Source of the DNA: an uncultured Collinsella sp.
Lineage (GTDB): Bacteria; Actinomycetota; Coriobacteriia; Coriobacteriales; Coriobacteriaceae
Direction of reading: 5' to 3'
Length of the DNA stretch: 28,056 nt
Assembly: GCA_902493375.1 (NCBI GenBank)
Contig: CABUPH010000023.1
Coordinates: 1 to 28,056, forward strand
The notes beneath the pieces are model-generated. The model worked only from the letters and a program-made list of their open reading frames with translations, was not told the origin of the DNA and made no database searches. Both the position numbers and the translations under genes were made by a program. Numbering within the stretch: position 1 is the stretch's first letter; every line of letters starts with the position of its first letter. Shown here one piece after another: positions 1-6,462 of the stretch.

Positions 1-94
1 CCTGCGCAAGACGAAGGCCACATTAAGTGGCCTTCTTTGCGTGCGGAACTCGCGACAAACTTAATGCCCGGCCCGCCGGGGCCACGCGCTATTT
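1..94 (+). repeat. Structured inverted-repeat element, copy A (left end outside window)
   Basis: This is the right part of the same element found complete at 17959-18089. It has a central hairpin, GAAGGCCAC (13-21) / ATTAA loop / GTGGCCTTC (27-35), with a lower stem CGCAA (5-9) / TTGCG (37-41). The conserved block GTGCGGAACTCGCGA follows, then CTTAATGCC and a GC-rich arm. The stem sequence differs from copy B but stays paired, while the ATTAA loop and the GCGGAACTCGCGA block are identical. The outer left arm must lie upstream of base 1. The right limit near 94 is approximate. I do not recognise the family; it could be a structured RNA or a non-autonomous mobile repeat. Confidence 0.6.
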
Positions 95-145
95 TGTAGA
101 TGGCGGCTCGCTTTTCGGAAATGGGCTGATATTTCTTGATGCAAG

Positions 146-288
146 GCGCTCTTGGTCGTTATGGGCCTGGGGCGCCTTCGCGTTTCCTCAGCTCCACACC
201 CTGGCGGGTTCGAATCCCTCCGCTTGGCGGCGTTGGCTCGATTTTCTTAACGCGAGGAGCCCATGGCTGATGTGGGACGGAGGGATTC
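146..288 (-). repeat. Decayed duplicate of the tRNA-Gln 3' end and its downstream flank
   Basis: Read on the minus strand, 273-288 repeats the last 16 bases of the tRNA-Gln 3' acceptor/T-arm (compare 465-480). It is followed by a 51-base block (176-226) that matches 358-408 at 49 of 51 positions, and then by an imperfect hairpin (about 146-179) resembling the terminator hairpin at 419-450. The 51-base block carries a T-arm-like GGGTTCGAATCCC on the plus strand but no complete cloverleaf. It is a remnant, perhaps of duplication or of integration at the tRNA 3' end. Confidence 0.55.
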
Positions 289-357
289 CGCGTCCGCCAT
301 TTCGGCGGCCGCGTGCCGCTGCGTCGCTTCGCTCCTTGTGTGCTGCGCTGGAAAACG

Positions 358-408
358 CTTCGCGTTTCCTCAGCTCCGCACCCTTGCGGGTTCGAATCCC
401 TCCGCTTG
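358..408. repeat. 51-base direct repeat downstream of tRNA-Gln (second copy of 176-226)
   Basis: This block is identical to 176-226 except for two bases and lies 182 bases from it. It contains GCGGGTTCGAATCCCTCCGC, which resembles a tRNA T-arm on the plus strand, opposite to the intact tRNA-Gln. No matching 5' acceptor is visible upstream, so it is not called a tRNA. Spurious open frames encoding GGIRT- or GGSNPS-like peptides arise here from the tRNA sequence. Confidence 0.6.
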
Positions 409-412
409 CCCA

Positions 413-450
413 CAAGAAAGCGCTCCAGGTTCATAAGGGCCTGGAGCGCT
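413..450 (-). terminator. Rho-independent terminator of tRNA-Gln
   Basis: The arms AGCGCTCCAGG (419-429) and CCTGGAGCGCT (440-450) form a perfect 11-bp stem with a 10-base loop. On the minus strand the stem is followed by TTTCTT. It begins 14 bases past the tRNA 3' end, which fits a terminator for that gene. Confidence 0.7.
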
Positions 451-463
451 GTGTTCTTAAGGG

Positions 464-535
464 CTGGGACGGAGGGATTCGAACCCCCAACAGCCGGCAC
501 CAAAAACCGGAGTTCTACCGTTGAACTACGTCCCA
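464..535 (-). tRNA. tRNA-Gln (anticodon TTG)
   Basis: The minus strand folds into a full cloverleaf: acceptor TGGGACG/CGTCCCA, D-stem GTTC/GAAC, anticodon stem CCGGT/GCCGG around loop TTTTGGT (anticodon TTG, reading CAA), a 5-base variable loop, and T-stem GGGGG/CCCTC with loop TTCGAAT. The discriminator base is G (position 464), the usual identity base for glutamine tRNA. CCA is not encoded. Its 3' end is partly repeated downstream at 273-288. Confidence 0.95.
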
Positions 536-573
536 ATGTGTGGTGTTGCCCAAAAGCAACTCGTTTAGTTTAC

Positions 574-1479
574 CTAATCTGCGAGGGCATCGCAAACGCC
601 ATCGAGCAGGCGTACGGCGAGTGTCTGCGCGTCGCTGGCCGTGAAGGTGCCGTTGTAGCGCGTCATGCCCGTGAGCTCAATGCGAATGCGTGCTGGCTTC
701 TGCTGCGCGGCGACATTGGCAGTGCGGATGCGCTGGGCCAGGTTATGGCACTCGGCGAGGGCGATCGTGGCGCGCGGCGCTGCATCTGCGGGCAGCTCAT
801 CGCTTGCGATCTCGAGCACCAGGTCTACGTCGGTTGGGACCTCGGAGTCGCAGAGCATCATGCCGCTGTTGTCGGTCGTTGCCGTGGCGATATTCCACAT
901 GCGCGACGCAACGCTGCGCGCGATGGGGTCCTCGCCGATAACGGCAATCTGGAAGCGCTCGAGCACGTTGGCGGCGCGAGCAAAACCGATACGGGACTCG
1001 GCTTCGGTGACCGAGGGCTTGCCCTCCCACACATGGTGCAGGCGGTTGATGTAGGCGTAGGTGTCCTGGAAGGCCATGCCGTCGGCAAACAGGCCGACAT
1101 TTTCCTGGAACTGCTGCAGGGCGGCCTCGGTATGCGGGCCAAAGTAGCCGTCGTCTTCGCCACAGGCAAAGCCCAAAACGTTGAGAGCGCGCTGCAGGGC
1201 CTGCACATCGGCGCCATGGAAATTGGGCATGCGCAGATAGAGGGTGCGGTCGCCCAGCTTATACGAAGCGTCTACAAGGGCGCTCCAACAGGGGATATCG
1301 ACGGCATGACCGGCAGCAAGGCCGCTGTCGAGCCTGAAGGTGCTGACGGCCTGCTCAGTGGTGGCTCCAAAGTACTTGTCGGTGACTTCGGCGGCATCAA
1401 TCGTGTAGCCGAGCTGCAGGAGACGAGACTGCACGTCCTCGACGGCTGCTCCTTGCATGCCCGTTGTAATAGGTTCCAT
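574..1479 (-). CDS. Peptidoglycan-binding protein, CwlM-like, with degenerate amidase-like C-terminus
   Basis: The 301-residue protein has two PG_binding_1 repeats. The first is at about 8-65 (VQSRLLQLGY, then FGATTEQAVSTF); the second is at about 87-150 (VQALQRALNVLGF, then GYFGPHTEAALQQFQ). The C-terminal part (about 175-300) has the layout of an N-acetylmuramoyl-L-alanine amidase fold: a strand IAVIGEDP where active enzymes have a DPGHGG-type motif, and VDLVLEIASDE where they have a SIHAN-type motif. The zinc-binding histidines are not visible at either place. No signal peptide or membrane segment is seen, so it is probably cytoplasmic. In mycobacteria CwlM has two such repeats and a non-secreted amidase domain that regulates MurA. 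The similarity in layout is what I see; a regulatory role is inference. The start has GAAAGGGG a few bases upstream. It lies 138 bases downstream of the prenyl synthase gene on the same strand. Confidence 0.7.
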   Translation of the reverse strand: MEPITTGMQGAAVEDVQSRLLQLGYTIDAAEVTDKYFGATTEQAVSTFRLDSGLAAGHAVDIPCWSALVDASYKLGDRTLYLRMPNFHGADVQALQRALNVLGFACGEDDGYFGPHTEAALQQFQENVGLFADGMAFQDTYAYINRLHHVWEGKPSVTEAESRIGFARAANVLERFQIAVIGEDPIARSVASRMWNIATATTDNSGMMLCDSEVPTDVDLVLEIASDELPADAAPRATIALAECHNLAQRIRTANVAAQQKPARIRIELTGMTRYNGTFTASDAQTLAVRLLDGVCDALAD

Positions 1480-1617
1480 GAACGAACCCCTTTCGGCGTA
1501 CCATTCGTACTATTTGAGCGTCTGTCGGATAGACAACGCAAAGGGATGCATAAACATGCACTCAACAGTGTAGCAAGTTGTGCCCAAATACGCTGCTGAT
1601 AGGTTTTATAACCCCCG

Positions 1618-2643
1618 TTAGTTAAGGCGCTCCACAAAGAAATCTGCCATGGAGAGGAACAGCTCATGTGCGTGCGGATCAAGCTCAACGTTCTCGATGG
1701 CCGCTTTGGCCTTAGCGGTCAGGTCGAGCGCGTAAGTGTGGGCGTAATCGATGGAGCCGGTCTCCTGGAAGATCTCCACGGCGCGTGCGAGCTGCACGGG
1801 ATCATCGGTGCCCGAGGAAAGAATCGCCTCGACCTCGTCGTGGTGGCGCTCATCAGAGAGGGCATGTACGGCGACAAGCGTGCGCTTGCCCTCGGTGATG
1901 TCGGTGCGGAAGTCCTTGTTGGCGGCTTCCTTAGTGCCGACAAGGTTGAGCAGGTCGTCCTGAATCTGAAAGGCGAGGCCCGTGTGCAGGCCAAAGGCGC
2001 GCAGCGCTTCGATTTGCTTATCGCTGCCGCCGCCGATAATGGCTCCGGCGGCAAGCGGCGTGGCTCCGCTGTAAAACGCGGTCTTGTGCGTCGCCATGTC
2101 CAGGTAGTCATCAACCGAGATATCAAAGCGCCCGTCACGGACCCAACCCAGGTCGAGTGCTTGACCCTCGATGGTGCGGACGATCATCTCGGTAAGCTCG
2201 TGGAGCACGCGCAGCTTCACGTCGGACTCCAGCGTAGGGTCGTCGAGAACCGTCTTGGTGACCATGGTGAGCGCCAGGTCGCCACAATTGATGGCAAGGC
2301 CCGTGCCCTCGGTAAGGTGCATGCAGGGCTTGCCTCGACGAAGCTGTCCGTTGTCGGCGATGTCGTCGTGGATCAGCGCGCCCGACTGGAAATGCTCGAT
2401 GGCTGCCGCGGCGCTGCGGGCGCTCTCAAAGCTACCGCCCACTGCGGTTGCGGCGAGCATACAGATAAGCGGGCGGTGGCGCTTGCCGGCGTTGGCCGTA
2501 AAAGCCGAGAGCGGCGCATACAGGTAGCGCTCGATATCGGCAGAGGTCGCCTGTCCGTCAAAGAACGTGGCCAGATAGTCGTTAATCTGGTCAAAGTGCT
2601 GGGCTAAAAAGCTGGTAAACGGACTGGACACGGGTTCTCGCAT
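1618..2643 (-). CDS. Polyprenyl (farnesyl/geranylgeranyl-type) diphosphate synthase
   Basis: The protein is a trans-isoprenyl diphosphate synthase, which elongates allylic diphosphates with IPP for quinone or cell-wall lipid carriers. With the start at 2643 it has 341 residues. GKRHRPL (about 53-59) is the IPP-binding region. The first aspartate-rich motif is DDIAD (93-97), followed by the typical NGQLRRGKP. KT (about 187-188) precedes the second aspartate-rich region QIQDDLLN (about 226-233), whose last aspartate is replaced by Asn. An upstream in-frame ATG at 2682 would add 13 residues, but two palindromes (2655-2687) overlap that stretch and neither start has a strong ribosome binding site. 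The exact product chain length cannot be read from sequence. It is likely transcribed on its own or with the CwlM-like gene downstream. Confidence 0.85.
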   Translation of the reverse strand: MREPVSSPFTSFLAQHFDQINDYLATFFDGQATSADIERYLYAPLSAFTANAGKRHRPLICMLAATAVGGSFESARSAAAAIEHFQSGALIHDDIADNGQLRRGKPCMHLTEGTGLAINCGDLALTMVTKTVLDDPTLESDVKLRVLHELTEMIVRTIEGQALDLGWVRDGRFDISVDDYLDMATHKTAFYSGATPLAAGAIIGGGSDKQIEALRAFGLHTGLAFQIQDDLLNLVGTKEAANKDFRTDITEGKRTLVAVHALSDERHHDEVEAILSSGTDDPVQLARAVEIFQETGSIDYAHTYALDLTAKAKAAIENVELDPHAHELFLSMADFFVERLN

Positions 2644-2654
2644 TCTTTCTGAGG

Positions 2655-2687
2655 TTGCATTGATGCAATATGCAGACAACATATTGC
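2655..2687. promoter_or_regulatory. Two overlapping palindromes before the polyprenyl synthase gene
   Basis: TTGCATTGATGCAA (2655-2668) is a palindrome with 6-base arms. GCAATAT (2665-2671) and ATATTGC (2681-2687) form a second inverted repeat sharing GCAA with the first. They lie 12 to 44 bases upstream of the preferred start at 2643, where an operator would sit. No regulator is assigned. Confidence 0.35.
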
Positions 2688-2756
2688 CACATCAGGGCGT
2701 TTGGCGCGGCAGTTTTGGCGATTTAGGACAACGGGCGTGCGTTTGATGGAGCGTGC

Positions 2757-5207
2757 CTAAATCAGCCTAAAATGCTCGAGCGCCGCAACGACACCGTCGT
2801 GATCGACGGTGTCGGTCACGTAATCGGCCTTATCCTTGAGATAGTCCGGCGCATTGCCCATGGCGATACCGACATCGACGGCATTCATCAGCGAGACGTC
2901 ATTGCTGGCGTCGCCAATGCCGTATACGGTTCCGTGGTGGGGATCGAGGGCGTCGAGTACAGACTGGATACCCCCGCGCTTCGTGCATTCGCGGGGCGAG
3001 ATTTCGGTTACCTCGAGTTCGAGCTCGTTAAAGCACAGCAGCGGCTCAAGTGCCTTATCTTGAGCGATGTGGTTGGCGAGCGATGTAGACATCAAGATCT
3101 TGTAGACACTGTAATGTTGCAGCTGCGTGACTGCGTCGCCCAGGGTGCGCGCGTATCCGGGAGCATCGGGGGCATCGGCACTCATGCGCACGACGCCGTT
3201 GAGGCCCTCAAAGCGGATGACCTCGCCCGATTGCTCAAGGTAGGGGGCAAGACGCTGCAGCATGCTGGGCGTCATCGACAGATCGCGAATTGCGTTTCCG
3301 TTGATCTCGGCGTAACCGCCCGCAAGACAGACGATGCCGGTCCAGGGCAGCTCAAGAAGTTTGGGGTGGATGCAGCTGAGGGTGCGTCCTGTGCAGATGA
3401 AGGCCATGTTGCCGTTTGCAACGAAATCGCGGATGGCCTGCGAGACCGCCTCGTTGGGATGGGGGGACAGGTCACGCTCGCTCTCGGGAAGCTCTTGTGC
3501 CACTCGAGGGTCTTGCCAGGCGAGCGTTCCGTCTATATCGAAGAAGCAGATATCGCCGTGCTTATGGGCTGCGCTGGCGACAGGGGAGGCCGAGGTGGTG
3601 GGCACAAATCCCGGCTCGAGGCCCATGATCTGGTCAAAATGCTCTTTAACGCGGGGAACGGAGATGCCGATGATCACCTGGGCGGTCTTGCCCGTAATGA
3701 TGAGGCCCTTGGCGCCCGCCGCGACAAACGACGCGTTATCTGCAACGATGGAAGGGTCTGCGACCTCGACGCGCAGGCGCGTGGCGCAGTTGGTTGCGCC
3801 CACGATATTGCCAACGCCACCTAAAAGCTGAATTACCCGCTCAGCGAGGACGTGATCTTGATCGAATCGACTATCGACCTCGTCATTGGGAGATTGCTCT
3901 TTGGCAAAGCCGCTTTCCGTTAAACGATCGATTGCCGCGCGATTGGCGACATGATCCTCCCGGCCCGGCGTCTTAAGGTCATAGACCAAGATGAGTGCTC
4001 GAAAACTAACAAAAAAGATGAGGCTAAAGGCAAGACCGATACCGAGCGCCAAAAGATAGGCACCGGCATGTGTGCGCATGAGCGGAATAAAGTTAAAGGC
4101 TGCCATCTCCATGAGGCCGCCCGAGAAGATGCCGACGATGCCAAAGAGATTCATGGTTGTGGCAAGGCAAGACGATAAGACGGCGTAGAGCAAAAAGAGC
4201 CCGGGGTGGGTGAACATAAAGAGAAACTCGAGTGGCTCGGTAACGCCGCAAACCACCGAGGCGATGATGGCGGGAGCAAGGATGACCCTGAGGCCGGCGC
4301 GGCGCTCGGGTTTTGCGGTGGAGTAGAACGCAGCTGCGATGGCAGGAAGGCCAAAGAGCTTGACCCAGCCGGTGGCGGTAAAACCGGCCCACGGCGCAAG
4401 CTCATTAAGGGGGCGCGTGCTATGGGAGAGGATGGGGAGCAAACTGCTCCACGTGGCGTAGATGCCGTCGTTAATGACCAGGTTGTCGTAGTAGATCGGC
4501 ATGTAGAGCAGGTGGTGCAGGCCAAAGGGCTCGAGTGCTCGTTCTAAAAAGACAAAGATGCCCACGCCAAAGGGACCGACGCCTGCAAGCGCGTGACGCA
4601 GCGTATCGGTTACATCGTATACGTAGGGCACGATGGCGGCCGAGATAGCGGCAAGGGCAAACACGGCAAAAAAGCTGATGAGGTAGACCAGCGAGGAGCC
4701 CGAGAAGGTGCCGAGCCAATCGGGAATCTTGGCATCGTAGAAGCGGTCATGGATGGTGACGACGGTTGCCGATACCGCCAGCGGGCCGATAATGCCGGTG
4801 TCGAGCGTCTTGATGCCGTCGATGACGGTGATACCGCTGGCGGTGGTCAAAGATGACGGGTACTCAAGTCCAAGGTTGTCTCCGCTCAGCTTAATGATCT
4901 CGCTCAAAAAGAAGCAGTAGGCAAAATAGGCGACGAGAGCCTCGAGGCAGCAACGAGCCGGTTGTTTTTGGGCAAGACCGATGGGCAGCGCTACGGCAAA
5001 AAGGAGCGGGAGGCGTTTAAAGACCGTCCACGAGCCGCGCTGGATGATGGTCCAAAAAACGTACCAAGGAGTTCCGTATACGGCGAGATCGCCGACGATG
5101 TCCGCAGTCGTTGCGAGAGCGGAGACGCCGACCATGAGGCCTGATATAGAAAACAGCATGGCGGGCGCGAACATTGCCCCGCCAAAGCGTTGGATTTTTT
5201 GCAGCAT
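2757..5207 (-). CDS. Alpha-glucoside PTS permease (IIC-IIB) fused to a HAD-family (Cof-type) phosphatase
   Basis: The 816-residue protein has three domains. Residues 1-410 form a membrane IIC domain of the GlvC/MalP/AglA alpha-glucoside type: the start QKIQRFGGAMF, then SWTVFKRLPLLFAVALPIGL, GIKTLDTGIIG, LEPFGLHH, GVTEPLEF (Glu324) and the closing LKTPGRE are all family signatures. Residues 455-530 are the IIB domain with the phosphorylated cysteine in NCATRLRV (Cys474). After a Ser/Pro/Ala linker (about 531-550), residues 551-816 form a HAD hydrolase with all four motifs: FDIDGTL (Asp557/Asp559), CTGR (606-608), Lys743 and GDASND (765-770). IICB permeases normally end after IIB at about 530 residues. 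There is no IIA domain, so a separate EIIA(Glc)-type protein must supply phosphate. GGAAGG precedes the ATG. The gene is divergent from a GntR/UTRA regulator. Maltose or another alpha-glucoside is the likely substrate; the phosphatase role is inferred. Confidence 0.9.
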   Translation of the reverse strand: MLQKIQRFGGAMFAPAMLFSISGLMVGVSALATTADIVGDLAVYGTPWYVFWTIIQRGSWTVFKRLPLLFAVALPIGLAQKQPARCCLEALVAYFAYCFFLSEIIKLSGDNLGLEYPSSLTTASGITVIDGIKTLDTGIIGPLAVSATVVTIHDRFYDAKIPDWLGTFSGSSLVYLISFFAVFALAAISAAIVPYVYDVTDTLRHALAGVGPFGVGIFVFLERALEPFGLHHLLYMPIYYDNLVINDGIYATWSSLLPILSHSTRPLNELAPWAGFTATGWVKLFGLPAIAAAFYSTAKPERRAGLRVILAPAIIASVVCGVTEPLEFLFMFTHPGLFLLYAVLSSCLATTMNLFGIVGIFSGGLMEMAAFNFIPLMRTHAGAYLLALGIGLAFSLIFFVSFRALILVYDLKTPGREDHVANRAAIDRLTESGFAKEQSPNDEVDSRFDQDHVLAERVIQLLGGVGNIVGATNCATRLRVEVADPSIVADNASFVAAGAKGLIITGKTAQVIIGISVPRVKEHFDQIMGLEPGFVPTTSASPVASAAHKHGDICFFDIDGTLAWQDPRVAQELPESERDLSPHPNEAVSQAIRDFVANGNMAFICTGRTLSCIHPKLLELPWTGIVCLAGGYAEINGNAIRDLSMTPSMLQRLAPYLEQSGEVIRFEGLNGVVRMSADAPDAPGYARTLGDAVTQLQHYSVYKILMSTSLANHIAQDKALEPLLCFNELELEVTEISPRECTKRGGIQSVLDALDPHHGTVYGIGDASNDVSLMNAVDVGIAMGNAPDYLKDKADYVTDTVDHDGVVAALEHFRLI

Positions 5208-5250
5208 GTTCTGCCTTCCGAATATCGAGGCGCGTTGCGCGTGGGGAAAC

Positions 5251-5258
5251 GTTTAAAC
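5251..5258. promoter_or_regulatory. GntR/HutC-type operator, PTS-HAD side
   Basis: GTTTAAAC matches the HutC-subfamily consensus GTnTAnAC and is followed by AA as in TreR-type sites. On the minus strand it lies about 10 bases after a -10-like TACAAT (complement at 5268-5273) and 43 bases before the PTS-HAD start. Repressor binding here would block that transcript. The regulator assignment is inferred from the adjacent gntR gene. Confidence 0.6.
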
Positions 5259-5372
5259 AATGGATTCATTGTAGAGGACCAGACGATTGTCGTACCGGCA
5301 GTTTTGAGCGAAACCGATTTGGGCATGACAGAAACCGTCAACGGTTAAATCCTGTCGCTTTACCGATATTCG

Positions 5373-5380
5373 GTTTAAAC
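5373..5380. promoter_or_regulatory. GntR/HutC-type operator, gntR side
   Basis: This is a second GTTTAAAC, followed by AAC, 56 bases upstream of the gntR start and centred 122 bp from the site at 5251. It fits autoregulation of gntR from the divergent region. Confidence 0.6.
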
Positions 5381-5436
5381 AACTTTAAGAAATGCTATCG
5401 TGCCTAGCCGGAAATGAATAATGTAGAGGTGAAACA

Positions 5437-6156
5437 ATGCCAAAAGCGATATACGAAGGAATCTACCGAGAAATACGCTCGCGCATCATTAATGGGACCT
5501 ATGCGTTTCAGGAGATGCTGCCAACCGAAGCCGAGCTGACCGCGGAGTTCGGATGCACTCGCAATACCGTCCGTCGCGCCTTGGGTATGCTGGCCGACGG
5601 GATGTTTGTGCAGCCTATACACGGTAAGGGCGTGCGCGTTATTTGGCTTAAGGGCGAAACCGACATGCTGGGCGCACTCGAAGAGGTTGAGTCGTTTGGC
5701 GAGTTCGCAAAACGCAACAATGCCGTCGCATCGACCGAGGTCAAGTCTTTTGAACATTTGATTTGCACTGAGCAACTCTCTCGTCGCCTGGGCTTTAAGG
5801 TGGGCGAGGAGCTGATTCGCGTAGTGCGTGTCCGAAGCCTCAACGGCAGCGCGCGCCAAGTGGACCATGGCTACTTTTTGGCGTCGATCGCCAAGGGCCT
5901 GACCCCCGAGATCGCGGCGGATTCTATCTACGGCTATCTGGAGCACAAGCGCGGCGTCAAAGTGATGGCGAGCCGTCGTACGGTGAGCGTCGAGCTTGCC
6001 AATGATGAGGACTGCAGCTACTTGGACCTTGGCAAGTACAACTGCGTCGCCGTTATGGAGAGCCAGTCGTACACCTCGGACGGCATCTTATTTGAGGTGA
6101 CGCACGCTCGCACACACCCCGAGATCTTCCACTACCGCGTTAACTCCAAGCGATAG
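5437..6156 (+). CDS. GntR-family transcriptional regulator with UTRA domain (TreR-like)
   Basis: The 239-residue regulator has an N-terminal winged helix (about 4-70): IYEGIYREIRSRIINGTY, then LPTEAELTAEFGCTRNTVRRAL, then VQPIHGKGVRVIW. This reads like B. subtilis TreR, including the HGKGV turn. Residues 90-235 form a UTRA effector domain, which in this family binds a sugar or sugar phosphate (trehalose-6-P for TreR). The start has GAGGTGA 5 bases before the ATG. It is divergent from the PTS-HAD gene, and the sites expected for its subfamily (GTnTAnAC) occur on both sides of the intergenic region, before malE and in the malQ promoter. I infer that it represses the whole alpha-glucan group, with a phosphorylated alpha-glucoside as inducer. 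The effector cannot be read from sequence. Confidence 0.9.
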   Translation: MPKAIYEGIYREIRSRIINGTYAFQEMLPTEAELTAEFGCTRNTVRRALGMLADGMFVQPIHGKGVRVIWLKGETDMLGALEEVESFGEFAKRNNAVASTEVKSFEHLICTEQLSRRLGFKVGEELIRVVRVRSLNGSARQVDHGYFLASIAKGLTPEIAADSIYGYLEHKRGVKVMASRRTVSVELANDEDCSYLDLGKYNCVAVMESQSYTSDGILFEVTHARTHPEIFHYRVNSKR

Positions 6157-6197
6157 CCGGCTAGCTCGCAGCCTGACGAGACTCATGCCCTCAAAGC

Positions 6198-6246
6198 GAA
6201 AACGCCCGGTCAAACCGACGATGCATCGGCTTGATCGGGCGTTTTC
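6198..6246 (+). terminator. Rho-independent terminator after gntR
   Basis: GAAAACGCCCG and CGGGCGTTTTC enclose an imperfect inner stem (TCAA.CCGA / TCGG.TTGA). This gives one long hairpin ending in a T-run, 42 bases after the gntR stop. The A-run on the other arm means it could also work on the minus strand. Confidence 0.75.
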
Positions 6247-6269
6247 TCTGCATTCGATAACAAATAATT

Positions 6270-6277
6270 GTTTATAC
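6270..6277. promoter_or_regulatory. GntR/HutC-type operator 1 upstream of malE
   Basis: GTTTATAC within TTGTTTATACAA fits GTnTAnAC and differs by one base from the TTGTATATACAA operator I recall for TreR. It lies about 190 bases before malE. Confidence 0.55.
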
Positions 6278-6344
6278 AAAACTTGTCAAGTATCAAGTCG
6301 AAATTACCGTTCACCGAAGTTTTTCTACCGCTCTAGTAATACTT

Positions 6345-6352
6345 GTTCAAAC
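6345..6352. promoter_or_regulatory. GntR/HutC-type operator 2 upstream of malE
   Basis: GTTCAAAC, within the near-palindrome TTGTTCAAACAA, has one mismatch to GTnTAnAC. It is centred 75 bp from the site at 6270 and sits just after a possible -10 element (TAGTAAT, 6335-6341). The rest of the leader to the ATG at 6463 holds two short hairpins (GGGG/CCCC near 6400, and GGCGGC/GCCGCC at 6418-6439) but no riboswitch that I recognise. Confidence 0.5.
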
Positions 6353-6462
6353 AACTAGCCAAATAGCATATTGTACAAGTCAGCAAAAGGGGCAAAGTCC
6401 CCGAGCCAATCTCCGAAGGCGGCGGCAAAGGGTGCCGCCACGGTGTGAAAGGGTGGATTGTA

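Noticed and set aside
176..226. Possible plus-strand tRNA genes (T-arm GGGTTCGAATCCC at about 207-219 and 388-400)
   Set aside because: No D-arm, anticodon arm or matching 5' acceptor can be found upstream within tRNA length.
27..536. Open frames over the tRNA region encoding GGIRT-, GGSNPS- and LRKRE-like peptides on both strands
   Set aside because: They are translations of tRNA-Gln, its fragments and the 51-base repeats; such peptides are well-known false proteins.
6360..6462. Riboswitch in the malE leader
   Set aside because: Two small hairpins are present, but no conserved riboswitch core I recognise; the operators explain regulation more simply.
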